Assembly (NCBI GenBank): GCA_013151315.1
Contig: JAADIN010000013.1
Location: forward strand, 1 to 10,733
DNA length: 10,733 nucleotides
Direction of reading: 5' to 3'
From: Planctomycetota bacterium
Lineage (GTDB): Bacteria > Planctomycetota > Planctomycetia > Pirellulales > Lacipirellulaceae
Within the stretch, counting starts at the first letter, position 1. Each line of letters starts with the position of its first letter. The notes beneath the pieces were generated by a model. The model worked only from the letters and a program-made list of their open reading frames with translations. It had not been told where the DNA came from and made no database searches. Position numbers and translations under genes: made by a program. Below, piece by piece: positions 1 through 7,091 of this stretch.

Positions 1-1
1 A

Positions 2-457
2 AAACATAATCTTGTTGTCGGGAATCTCGTCGGCGAGCTGAGAGAAAAGCTTCGCAAAGGCCCGTGCGAAGTTTACCCCAGCGACATGCGGGTCAAAGTC
101 GACGTAACAGGGCTCTACACCTACCCCGATGTGGTCGTGGTGTGCGACGAGCCGCGGTTTGAAGACGAACATGGCGACACGCTTCTCAATCCGACTCTGC
201 TGATTGAAGTACTCTCCGAGTCGACCGAAAGCTACGATCGAGGTAAAAAGTCGGGACACTATCGGCGACTGACTTCATTGAAAGAGTATCTGCTGGTTTC
301 TCAAGACGAGCCGCACGTCGAACATTATGCCTGCCAAGGCGACGACCATTGGCTGCTCACTGAAGCAACAGGCACGGATACCCGCATCGAGTTGCCTGCC
401 CTGCAAGCGACGATCGAGCTATCAGAGGTTTATGCGAGGGTGTCATTCGAAGGATGA
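2..457 (+). CDS. Uma2 family (DUF820) PD-(D/E)XK nuclease-like protein, 5'-truncated
   Basis: The frame is open from the window edge (base 2) to a TGA at 455-457, giving 151 residues. Full Uma2 proteins are usually near 190 residues, so roughly the first 40 or more are missing. The ATG at 86 is internal: the 28 codons before it read as conserved family sequence (HNLVVGNL, then GPCEVYPSDMRV). The core shows the family pattern: Pro-Asp in TYPDVVVV (D43 of the visible part), then the acidic residue in LLIEVLS (E69), then YDRGKK, YRRL and EYLLVSQ. These match the PD-(D/E)XK-type fold of DUF820. The family is present in many copies in planctomycetes and cyanobacteria, and its physiological substrate is not established. 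There is no toxin, antitoxin or restriction partner in view, and the next gene starts 287 bases downstream, so it looks like a solitary gene. Family assignment is strong; cellular function is unknown. Confidence 0.9.
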   Translation, partial: KHNLVVGNLVGELREKLRKGPCEVYPSDMRVKVDVTGLYTYPDVVVVCDEPRFEDEHGDTLLNPTLLIEVLSESTESYDRGKKSGHYRRLTSLKEYLLVSQDEPHVEHYACQGDDHWLLTEATGTDTRIELPALQATIELSEVYARVSFEG

Positions 458-482
458 CCCCGTTTCAAGCCGATTGGGCAGC

Positions 483-512
483 TTGACAGGTCCTCAAGCG
501 ACTCGGTATCCT
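483..512 (+). promoter_or_regulatory. Candidate sigma70 promoter for the lysR-gltB unit
   Basis: A perfect TTGACA (483-488) is followed after 18 bases by TATCCT (507-512), which matches the -10 consensus at four of six positions. It lies just past the Uma2 gene and would give a leader of roughly 225 bases before the LysR start. The -35 match is good and the -10 match is weak, so this is a candidate only. No competing promoter stands out in 458-744. Confidence 0.35.
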
Positions 513-556
513 TACTATTCTGATTTTCGATTCTGCCGGCTCCTGGCATTTTGAAG

Positions 557-581
557 CCCGATGCTAGAGATTTGCATCGGG
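557..581 (+). promoter_or_regulatory. Hairpin / dyad-symmetric site upstream of lysR
   Basis: CCCGATGC (557-564) and GCATCGGG (574-581) form a perfect 8-bp inverted repeat with a 9-base loop. No T-run follows, so it is not a standard intrinsic terminator for the upstream Uma2 gene. The core ATGC-N9-GCAT is dyad-symmetric, as LysR operators are, but it does not fit the usual T-N11-A spacing. It could be an autoregulatory operator or an RNA hairpin in the leader. Two further potential pairings lie closer to the gene: CCCC/GGGG around AAAAC at 717-729, and CAGGTCC (665-671) with GGACCTG (730-736). Confidence 0.3.
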
Positions 582-744
582 GACAGCGGAAGTTCTCGCC
601 ATGCGGCGGCTGTGGAGAAGCACGACGATACTCTGAAAAGCGTCAGGGCTTCCGTTTTTGCTGGCAGGTCCGAGCGAAAAAGACCTTCTGCGCGGCCTTT
701 CGGCAGTGGCACCCAACCCCAAAACGGGGGGACCTGGAAAAGCA

Positions 745-1665
745 ATGCAACTCAAATCCCTCAAAATCTTCTGCGACATTGTCCGCCGGCGCAGCTTCTC
801 GCGCGCTGCCCTGGACAACGGCATCTCGCAGTCGAGCGCGAGCCAAGTCGTTCACCATTTGGAAGAAGATTTGGGCGTCCAACTGCTCGATCGTTCGAAA
901 CGGCCTTTTGTGGTGACTCCTGAGGGAGAACGCTACTACGATGGCGGACTGCAATTGGTGAGTCAGTACACCCAACTCGAAGAAGAAATTCGTACGCTCC
1001 ACGACGAGACCGCGCGGCGATTGCTCGTGGCCTCCATCTACTCGGTTGGGCTAGCTCACATGAGCGCCTTCAAGCGACAGTTCTCGACCAAGTACCCCAA
1101 CGCGCAAGTCCGTTTGGAGTATCTGCATCCCGATCGCGTTTACGAGGTGGTCGAAAACGGCGAAGTCGATTTCGGCTTGGTGAGTTACCCCGAGCAGTCG
1201 CGCACCTTGGCCTCGACGGCTTGGCGGAACGAGCCGCTCGTCGCGGTTTGCCATCCCGAACACCGCTTCGCGTCGCGGCCAACCCTCTCGCTCAACGACC
1301 TGGCAGGCGAGTCGTTTGTCGCCTTCGAGTCGGACTTGCGAATTCGTACCGAGATCGACCGAGCTCTGAGAGCCAAAAAAGTCGAAGTCCGCATCGCCCA
1401 AGAATTTGATAACGTCGAAACGATGAAGCGCGCCATCGAAGCCAACGAAGGACTGAGCATTTTACCCGAGCCGACGCTATCGCGCGAACTCGCCTCAGGA
1501 ACTTTGGCGAGGATACCGCTTAAAGAAAATTTGCAGCGACCGCTTGGCATCGTGTACCGCCGCGATCGCGAGTTCGGAAAGATCGGCCAACAGTTCATCC
1601 AACTGCTGCGCACCGACACAAAATTCACTGGCGACGGCCAAAAAGTTGAAGGAAAATTGCGATGA
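745..1665 (+). CDS. LysR-type transcriptional regulator upstream of glutamate synthase
   Basis: This is a 306-residue protein, the usual LysR length. I chose the ATG at 745 because MQLKSLKIFCDIVRRRSF is the standard LysR N-terminus; the frame runs on upstream to 658, but that extension has no family character. The winged helix-turn-helix covers about residues 3-63 (SFSRAALDNGISQSSAS, HHLEEDLGVQLLDRS, TPEGE), followed by a linker helix to about 88. A periplasmic-binding-protein-like effector domain fills about 90-295 (RLLVASIYSVG, VDFGLVSYP, LVAVCHPEHRF, EGLSILPEP). No strong Shine-Dalgarno is visible; a G-run lies at 726-731. Its TGA overlaps the gltB ATG, which suggests co-transcription and a role in controlling glutamate synthase. 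In Bacillus the LysR protein GltC controls gltAB, so the role has precedent, but here it is inferred from position only. The effector cannot be named from sequence; some features also recall CysB/Cbl-like members. Confidence 0.93.
   Translation: MQLKSLKIFCDIVRRRSFSRAALDNGISQSSASQVVHHLEEDLGVQLLDRSKRPFVVTPEGERYYDGGLQLVSQYTQLEEEIRTLHDETARRLLVASIYSVGLAHMSAFKRQFSTKYPNAQVRLEYLHPDRVYEVVENGEVDFGLVSYPEQSRTLASTAWRNEPLVAVCHPEHRFASRPTLSLNDLAGESFVAFESDLRIRTEIDRALRAKKVEVRIAQEFDNVETMKRAIEANEGLSILPEPTLSRELASGTLARIPLKENLQRPLGIVYRRDREFGKIGQQFIQLLRTDTKFTGDGQKVEGKLR
1649..1665 (+). promoter_or_regulatory. Shine-Dalgarno and ATGA stop-start overlap, lysR/gltB
   Basis: AAGGA (1649-1653) lies 8 bases before the gltB ATG at 1662. 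The lysR stop TGA (1663-1665) shares two bases with that ATG (ATGA). This arrangement fixes the gltB start and is typical of translational coupling. Confidence 0.7.
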
Positions 1666-4600
1666 AAAAAACCAACCCACTCATTCACTACCCCGCCAAG
1701 CAGGGCCTCTACGATCCGGCCAACGAACACGATTCGTGCGGCGTCGGGTTTGTCGCGCACATCAAGGGCCAGCGGAGCCATCAGATTCTGCTCGATGCCG
1801 AGGAAGTGCTGCGCAACATGGACCACCGCGGAGCCTGCGGTTGCGAAGCGAACACAGGCGACGGTGCGGGAATTCTTACCGCCTTGCCCCACGAATTTTT
1901 GCAAAAAGTCGTCCGTGCAGACCTAGGTATGGAACTACCCGGGCCGGGCCGATTTGCCGCCGGCAACGTCTTTTTGCCGCAAATCGAGGCCGAGCGAGCC
2001 CAGTGCAAGGCGGTCCTCGAAGAACTGATCACCGCGCAAGGCCAGAAGCTCGTCGGCTGGCGACCGGTGCCCACCGACAAAAAAAAGGCCAACATCGGCC
2101 CCACCGCCGAGGCTGCCGAGCCCTGCATCGAACAACTAATAATCGCCGCTGCCGAGGGGGTTCAGGAAAACGACTTCGAGCGATCCCTCTATCTCATCCG
2201 CAAGCAAGCAAGCCACCGCCTGCGAACCGACGATTCGCTCACCCAATCAAAGATGTTTTACGTCTGTTCGCTGTCGGCCAAGGTCATCATCTACAAAGGC
2301 ATGCTGACCACCGATCAGTTGTTCAACTATTTCTCCGACTTGGCCGACCCTGATTTCACAAGCCATTTGGCCATGGTCCACTCGCGATTTTCGACCAACA
2401 CGTTTCCCTCGTGGGATCGCGCCCAGCCTTGCCGCTTCATGAGCCATAATGGCGAAATCAATACGCTGCGTGGAAATATCAACTGGATGCACGCCCGCGA
2501 GGGAATGATCCAAAGCGATCTCTTTGGCGACGACCTCGCCAAGCTATTTCCCGTCGTCGAACCCGACTGTAGCGACTCGGGTACTTTTGATAATGTTTTG
2601 GAATTCCTGCTGATGAGCGGCCGGACGCTGCAAGAATCAGTGATGATGATGGTGCCCGAGGCGTGGCAGAATCACGACCAGATGTCGGAAGAAAAACGTG
2701 CGTTCTACGAGTACAACTCGTGCCTGATGGAACCCTGGGATGGCCCGGCGTCGATCGCCTTTACCGATGGCAAGGTCATCGGTGCGGTGCTCGACCGCAA
2801 TGGATTGCGACCTTCTCGCTACTACATCACGCACGACGACCGGGTCATCATGGCCAGCGAAGTCGGCGTTTTGCAATCCCTCGAGCCTGCCAACGTAAAA
2901 GAAAAAGGTCGCCTGCAACCGGGGCGGATGTTCCTCGTCGATTTCGAGGCAGGCCGACTCATCCCCGACAAAGAACTGAAAAAGGATTTCGCGTCCCGCC
3001 GTCCCTACGGAGATTGGCTCAAGAAGCAACGCATCGATCTCAACGAACTCCAGCCCAACAAAGAGCCGCACGAATTCGACAGCAAAACGCTGCTCCAACG
3101 AATGCAGGCGTTTGGCTATACCATCGAGACGATGCAGTTCATGTTGCTGCCATTGATCAAAGTCGAAAAAGACCCGATCGGCTCGATGGGCAACGATTCG
3201 TGCTTGGCCTGCCTGAGCGACAAGCCGCGGATGCTCTCCGACTACTTCCGCCAGTTGTTCGCCCAAGTGACCAACCCGGCCATCGATTCGATCCGTGAAG
3301 AAGTCATCATGTCGCTCGAATGCACCATCGGCCCCGAGCAAAACTTGCTCGAAACGACCGAGCAGCATGCGCACCGATTGCGCGTGCCGCATCCGATTCT
3401 TTCCAACGAGCAGCTTGCAACAATCAAGCACATGGCCGACGATCCGAAAAAAGGACACGGCTGGAAAACTCGTACCCTCGACATTACCTGGCTACGCAGC
3501 GAAGGCAAGGCGGGGCTGCCGAAGGCAATCGAGCGCATCTGTGCCGAGGCCGAAGCCGCGGTCGACGAGGGTTATTCGATCATCGTGCTTTCGGATCGCC
3601 AAGTATCGGCCGACCGAGTGCCAGTCAGCTCGTTGCTCGCAACCGGAGCAGTCCATCATCATTTAATCAAGCAAACCAAACGGACGCGCGTCGGCATTTT
3701 GGTCGAAACGGGCGAAGCCCGCGAAGTCCATAATCACTGCCTCCTCATCGGCTACGGGGCCGACGCGATCAATCCCTACCTCGCCTTCGAGGCCCTTTGG
3801 CAAGCACGCCGCGACGGAATCCTCGACTCGGGCGAGTCCGCTTTAGCCGACGGCGAATCGGGCGAAGGCCGCACCCACCCAGCCGTCGACACCGTCTCTA
3901 ACGGCGAAATCTACGATCCCGTCACCGAAGAAGATCACGACCTCGTAACCAAATATCGCACCGGCGTGGCCAAAGGCATGCTGAAGGTGATGGCCAAGAT
4001 CGGCATCTCGACGCTGCAAAGCTACAAGGGAGCCCAGATTTTCGAGGCAATCGGCCTTCGAGACGAAATCATCGATCGTTGCTTTGTCGGCACCGCCAGC
4101 CGCATCCAAGGGGTCGATTTTGATGTCCTGGCTGAGGAATCGCTACGCCGCCATGCCCTCGGATATCCCGAACAGCCAAGTGCGCAGCAGCCAGTGCTTC
4201 CCAACCCGGGAGAATTTCATTGGCGTGCCGAAGGCGAACGGCACATGTGGGACCCGCAGTCAATCGCCGACATTCAAGTCGCCGCTCGCACCGACGACCG
4301 CGAAACCTATCAGCGATTCGCCGACCACATCAACCACGATGCGCAAACTCGCTGCCAACTTCGAGGCTTGCTGACGTTCCGTGAAGGCACAAACGACGGA
4401 CCGATTCCGATTGATGAAGTGCAATCGGTCCAAGAAATCGTCAAGCGATTTTGCACCGGGGCGATGTCTTTCGGCTCGATCTCGGCCGAGGCTCACGAAT
4501 CGTTGGCCGTGGCCATGAATCGCTTAGGTGGAAAAAGCAACACGGGCGAAGGGGGCGAAGACCCCGAACGGTTTAATTCGCTGCCCAACGGCGATTCCAA

Positions 4601-6344
4601 GCGGTCGGCCATCAAACAAGTCGCCTCGGGCCGGTTTGGCGTCACGATTTGGTATCTCACGAACGCCGACGAACTGCAAATCAAAATCTCCCAAGGTGCC
4701 AAGCCGGGTGAGGGCGGAGAATTGCCAGGCCGCAAGGTCGACGCCAAAATTGCCCGTATTCGCCATTCGACGCCCGGCGTGGGGCTCATCAGCCCACCGC
4801 CGCATCACGACATCTATTCGATCGAAGACCTCAAACAGCTTATCCATGATCTGAAAAATGCGAATCGCGAAGCGCGAATCAGCGTCAAGCTGGTCTCCGA
4901 GGTGGGTGTGGGCACGATTGCAGCGGGCGTAGCCAAAGGTTTCGCCGACCACATCCTTATTGCCGGCGATGGGGGCGGCACGGGCGCTTCGCCCCTGACG
5001 AGCATCAAGCATGCCGGCTTGCCCTGGGAACTGGGCATTGCCGAGACGCACCAGACGCTGGTGATGAATGATCTGCGCAGCCGGGTCGTCTTGCAAACCG
5101 ATGGGGGACTAAAAACGGGTCGCGATGTGGTAATTGCCGCGCTGCTGGGTGCCGAGGAGTTCGGTTTCTCGACCGCTCCGCTCATCACGCTCGGCTGCAT
5201 CATGATGCGAAAGTGTCACCTCAACACCTGTCCGGTCGGAATCGCGACGCAGGATCCCGAACTACGAGAGCGGTTCCGCGGAAAACCCGAGCATGTGGTG
5301 AATTACCTCTTCATGGTCGCCGAAGAGGCGCGCGGAATCATGGCCCAGCTCGGCTTCCGTACGATCGACGAGATGGTCGGCCGTGTCGATTGTCTGGAAA
5401 CCGAGAAGGCGATTAAGCACTGGAAAGCCGACGGGCTCGATCTCACGGAACTGCTTACTCCGATCGAAGGGCCGTACCCCAACGCGGGTACGTACTGCAC
5501 CAAGGTGCAAGACCACGGACTCGACATGGCCCTCGATATCACAACGCTGCTCGACCTCGCCAAGCCGGCACTAGAAAAAGGCGAAAAGGTGCGAGCCGAG
5601 TTGCCGATCGTCAACACCAATCGCACCGTCGGCACGATCCTCAGCAACGAAATCGCCAAGCGATGGGGGGCCGACTGCTTGCCCGACGACACGATCCATT
5701 TCAAGTTCAACGGCTCGGCAGGCCAAAGCCTTGGCGCGTTTTTGGCGCGTGGCGTCACCTTGGAACTGGAAGGCGACGCGAACGACTACATCGGCAAGGG
5801 ACTCTCCGGCGGCAAAATCATCATCTACCCCTCGAAGAAAGCAACCTTTGCTGCCGAAGAAAATATCCTCGTCGGCAACGTCTGCCTTTACGGAGCAACC
5901 GCCGGTCAGGCGTTTTTCAGCGGTCGAGCAGCCGAGCGGTTTGCCGTCCGAAACAGTGGCGCGCTGACCGTCATCGAAGGCGTCGGCGACCACGGCTGCG
6001 AATACATGACCGGTGGTCGCGTGGTCATCCTTGGTCCCACAGGCCGAAATTTCGCCGCCGGCATGAGCGGCGGCATCGCCTACGTCTGGGATCCAAACGA
6101 CGAATTGCTAATGAACTGCAACCTCGGCATGGTCGGGATCGAGAAAGTCGAAAGCGAAGACGACATCGCCGAGCTCAAGCAATTGATCGAGCTGCATCAA
6201 AATTATACCGAATCGGCGATCGCGGCAGAGATCCTCGACCGCTGGGACGAAACGCTGCCGCAATTCGTAAAGGTCATGCCGACCGATTATAAACGCGTTT
6301 TGGAGGAGCAAGAAGCGGAGAGGAAACAACCCGCAGTGGTGTAA
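1662..6344 (+). CDS. gltB: Glutamate synthase (GOGAT), large subunit
   Basis: This 1560-residue cytoplasmic iron-sulfur flavoprotein transfers the amide nitrogen of glutamine to 2-oxoglutarate to form glutamate, with electrons supplied by GltD. Residues 26 to about 430 are the class II glutamine amidotransferase domain. Cys26 in HDSCGVGF is the expected N-terminal nucleophile after removal of a 25-residue propeptide, and the HNGEINTLRGN motif is present. The central domain starts near 487. The FMN/2-oxoglutarate synthase domain covers about 890-1270 (GAMSFGSIS, GAKPGEGGELPG, GDGGGTGASPL). The 3Fe-4S ligands are Cys1179, Cys1185 and Cys1190 in CIMMRKCHLNTC. The C-terminal GXGXG beta-helix domain begins near 1347. 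Length is slightly above the usual 1480-1530, partly from an acidic stretch at about 722-760 that I judge to be an insertion. The start is supported by the Shine-Dalgarno and the overlap with lysR. Its partner gltD lies 747 bases downstream, separated by a transposase unit. Confidence 0.98.
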   Translation: MKKTNPLIHYPAKQGLYDPANEHDSCGVGFVAHIKGQRSHQILLDAEEVLRNMDHRGACGCEANTGDGAGILTALPHEFLQKVVRADLGMELPGPGRFAAGNVFLPQIEAERAQCKAVLEELITAQGQKLVGWRPVPTDKKKANIGPTAEAAEPCIEQLIIAAAEGVQENDFERSLYLIRKQASHRLRTDDSLTQSKMFYVCSLSAKVIIYKGMLTTDQLFNYFSDLADPDFTSHLAMVHSRFSTNTFPSWDRAQPCRFMSHNGEINTLRGNINWMHAREGMIQSDLFGDDLAKLFPVVEPDCSDSGTFDNVLEFLLMSGRTLQESVMMMVPEAWQNHDQMSEEKRAFYEYNSCLMEPWDGPASIAFTDGKVIGAVLDRNGLRPSRYYITHDDRVIMASEVGVLQSLEPANVKEKGRLQPGRMFLVDFEAGRLIPDKELKKDFASRRPYGDWLKKQRIDLNELQPNKEPHEFDSKTLLQRMQAFGYTIETMQFMLLPLIKVEKDPIGSMGNDSCLACLSDKPRMLSDYFRQLFAQVTNPAIDSIREEVIMSLECTIGPEQNLLETTEQHAHRLRVPHPILSNEQLATIKHMADDPKKGHGWKTRTLDITWLRSEGKAGLPKAIERICAEAEAAVDEGYSIIVLSDRQVSADRVPVSSLLATGAVHHHLIKQTKRTRVGILVETGEAREVHNHCLLIGYGADAINPYLAFEALWQARRDGILDSGESALADGESGEGRTHPAVDTVSNGEIYDPVTEEDHDLVTKYRTGVAKGMLKVMAKIGISTLQSYKGAQIFEAIGLRDEIIDRCFVGTASRIQGVDFDVLAEESLRRHALGYPEQPSAQQPVLPNPGEFHWRAEGERHMWDPQSIADIQVAARTDDRETYQRFADHINHDAQTRCQLRGLLTFREGTNDGPIPIDEVQSVQEIVKRFCTGAMSFGSISAEAHESLAVAMNRLGGKSNTGEGGEDPERFNSLPNGDSKRSAIKQVASGRFGVTIWYLTNADELQIKISQGAKPGEGGELPGRKVDAKIARIRHSTPGVGLISPPPHHDIYSIEDLKQLIHDLKNANREARISVKLVSEVGVGTIAAGVAKGFADHILIAGDGGGTGASPLTSIKHAGLPWELGIAETHQTLVMNDLRSRVVLQTDGGLKTGRDVVIAALLGAEEFGFSTAPLITLGCIMMRKCHLNTCPVGIATQDPELRERFRGKPEHVVNYLFMVAEEARGIMAQLGFRTIDEMVGRVDCLETEKAIKHWKADGLDLTELLTPIEGPYPNAGTYCTKVQDHGLDMALDITTLLDLAKPALEKGEKVRAELPIVNTNRTVGTILSNEIAKRWGADCLPDDTIHFKFNGSAGQSLGAFLARGVTLELEGDANDYIGKGLSGGKIIIYPSKKATFAAEENILVGNVCLYGATAGQAFFSGRAAERFAVRNSGALTVIEGVGDHGCEYMTGGRVVILGPTGRNFAAGMSGGIAYVWDPNDELLMNCNLGMVGIEKVESEDDIAELKQLIELHQNYTESAIAAEILDRWDETLPQFVKVMPTDYKRVLEEQEAERKQPAVV

Positions 6345-6362
6345 AAGAATGAAAAATAATCA

Positions 6363-6387
6363 CGCAGAGACGCGGAGACAGCAGAGA
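6363..6387. repeat. Degenerate 8-bp tandem repeat (CGCAGAGA type)
   Basis: CGCAGAGA (6363-6370), CGCGGAGA (6371-6378) and GCAGAGA (6381-6387, after a CA) form about three degenerate units between the gltB stop and the palindromes of the transposase unit. Similar CAGAGACGCGGAGA-type purine repeats are, as I recall, common intergenic sequences in several phyla. The function is unknown. Confidence 0.5.
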
Positions 6388-6390
6388 AAT

Positions 6391-6403
6391 GTCCCGGAGG
6401 GAC
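6391..6403 (+). repeat. Palindrome A (left)
   Basis: GTCCC-GGA-GGGAC is a 5-bp stem with a 3-base loop. It differs from palindrome C (GTCCC-AGA-GGGAC) at one base, so A and C are direct near-copies on either side of B. Confidence 0.65.
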
Positions 6404-6414
6404 AGCAGGCAATA

Positions 6415-6436
6415 GCCCAGCGATTTATCGCTGGGC
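6415..6436 (+). repeat. Palindrome B (left)
   Basis: The arms GCCCAGCGAT and ATCGCTGGGC are perfect 10-base inverted repeats around TT; as a hairpin this gives a 9-bp stem with a TTTA loop. It is the strongest hairpin between gltB and gltD and could attenuate or protect the gltB transcript. Confidence 0.8.
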
Positions 6437-6457
6437 ATCAGGAGAATTTTCTGATTA

Positions 6458-6473
6458 GTCCCAGAGGGACGAC
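6458..6473 (+). repeat. Palindrome C (left) with GAC tail
   Basis: GTCCC-AGA-GGGAC followed by GAC. The same 16 bases occur in reverse complement at 6972-6987 on the other side of the transposase. The gap from C to the transposase ATG is 39 bases. Confidence 0.7.
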
Positions 6474-6512
6474 AGAAAACAACGAAATCACAGTCCATAG
6501 AAGGCAAAAACC

Positions 6513-6965
6513 ATGGGCCACTCTTACTGCAGCGCATATTACCATTGTGTCTTCAGCACCAAAGAGCGGCGACAAACAATCACCCCAGAACTACAAGAAC
6601 GCCTTTGGCCTTACTTGGGCGGCATCGCACGTAAAAACAATTTGGCAGCGCTCGCAATCGGCGGAATCGAAGATCATGTTCACATGCTACTGTCGTTACC
6701 TACCACATTGACTATTTCCAAAGTAATGCAATTAGTAAAAGGCAATTCATCAAAATGGGTCCATGACGAATTTCCCGAGTACCACAACTTTGCTTGGCAA
6801 GAAGGTTACGGGGCATTTAGCATCGGAATTTCGCAAATCGACGCAACGAAGCAATACATCGCCAATCAAATCGAACATCATCGAACGAAGACGTTTCAGG
6901 AAGAGTTTCTAGCTTTTTTGAAAAAACACGAAATCGAGTATGATCCACGTTATGTCTGGGGATGA
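6513..6965 (+). CDS. IS200-like Y1 (HUH) transposase, probable REP-associated tyrosine transposase
   Basis: This is a 150-residue protein of the IS200/IS605 TnpA (Y1_Tnp) superfamily, which cuts and joins single-stranded DNA through a covalent phosphotyrosine. The HUH motif is His55-Val56-His57 in GGIEDHVHMLLSLP, and the likely nucleophile is Tyr115 in ATKQYIANQIEHH. Other conserved parts are YHCVFSTK near the N-terminus, KGNSSKWV at 76-83 and FAWQEGYGAFSIG at 93-105. The C-terminal EYDPRYVWG ending is typical of a widespread single-gene subgroup. The frame is intact and the catalytic residues are present, so it may be active. The start at 6513 has AGAAGG 8 bases upstream. GC is lower than in its neighbours (about 43% in one hand-counted line against about 57% in gltB), which suggests transfer. 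There is no TnpB. The mirrored palindromes favour a RAYT over an ordinary insertion sequence, but the subgroup cannot be fixed by eye. Confidence 0.92.
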   Translation: MGHSYCSAYYHCVFSTKERRQTITPELQERLWPYLGGIARKNNLAALAIGGIEDHVHMLLSLPTTLTISKVMQLVKGNSSKWVHDEFPEYHNFAWQEGYGAFSIGISQIDATKQYIANQIEHHRTKTFQEEFLAFLKKHEIEYDPRYVWG

Positions 6966-6971
6966 ATTTCG

Positions 6972-6988
6972 GTCGTCCCTCTGGGACT
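6972..6988 (-). repeat. Palindrome C' (right)
   Basis: GTCGTCCCTCTGGGACT is the exact reverse complement of 6457-6473. It begins 6 bases after the transposase stop codon, so it could also act as a hairpin at the 3' end of that transcript. Confidence 0.75.
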
Positions 6989-7011
6989 TCAATAACAGAC
7001 ACCTTTCGTAA

Positions 7012-7036
7012 CCCAGCGATAAATCGCTGGGCTATT
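7012..7036 (-). repeat. Palindrome B' (right)
   Basis: The arms CCCAGCGAT and ATCGCTGGG surround AA. Together with the trailing CTATT this is a perfect 25-base reverse complement of 6411-6435. The match extends beyond the hairpin on the transposase-distal side, indicating that the repeated unit includes flanking bases. Confidence 0.8.
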
Positions 7037-7044
7037 ATCATAAA

Positions 7045-7055
7045 CCCCTCCGGGG
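7045..7055 (-). repeat. Palindrome A' (right)
   Basis: CCCCTCCGGGG is a short GC palindrome whose inner nine bases are the reverse complement of the core of A. A second tiny dyad follows (GCAAT/ATTGC at 7055-7067). gltD starts 36 bases after A'. Confidence 0.55.
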
Positions 7056-7091
7056 CAATCCTATTGCTTCAAGCCAACTGATTTCAATTCC

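Larger units (their letters stand above)
6391..7055 (+). mobile_element. REPtron-like unit: HUH/Y1 transposase with mirrored palindromes, inserted between gltB and gltD
   Basis: The unit comprises palindromes A, B and C on the left, one transposase gene, and C', B', A' on the right, each the reverse complement of its left counterpart. B/B' match over 25 consecutive bases (6411-6435 against 7012-7036), C/C' over 17 (6457-6473 against 6972-6988), and A/A' over 9 (6395-6403 region against 7046-7054). This layout is known for REP-associated tyrosine transposases (RAYTs), which are domesticated relatives of IS200 flanked by the REP sequences they are thought to disperse. The outer limits are set by the outermost palindromes. 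I see no target-site duplication, as expected for this class. The unit separates gltB from gltD, which are normally adjacent, so it probably arrived after the operon formed. Confidence 0.7.

Noticed and set aside
2..457. Uma2 gene as part of a restriction or defence locus
   Set aside because: No methyltransferase, helicase or other defence partner is in view. Uma2 proteins are commonly solitary and numerous, so no system is claimed.
658..744. Upstream start for the LysR protein adding 29 residues
   Set aside because: The extension is not LysR-like, and the helix-turn-helix normally starts within the first few residues, as it does from the ATG at 745.
6349..6711. Plus-strand open frame of 120 codons covering the left palindromes and the start of the transposase
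   Set aside because: It translates repeats and the transposase out of frame. The HUH protein in the other frame is unmistakable and this one has no domain character.
6391..7055. CRISPR array or toxin-antitoxin unit formed by the repeats around 6.4-7.05 kb
   Set aside because: The repeats are mirrored palindromes rather than regularly spaced direct repeats, and the only gene between them is a Y1 transposase.
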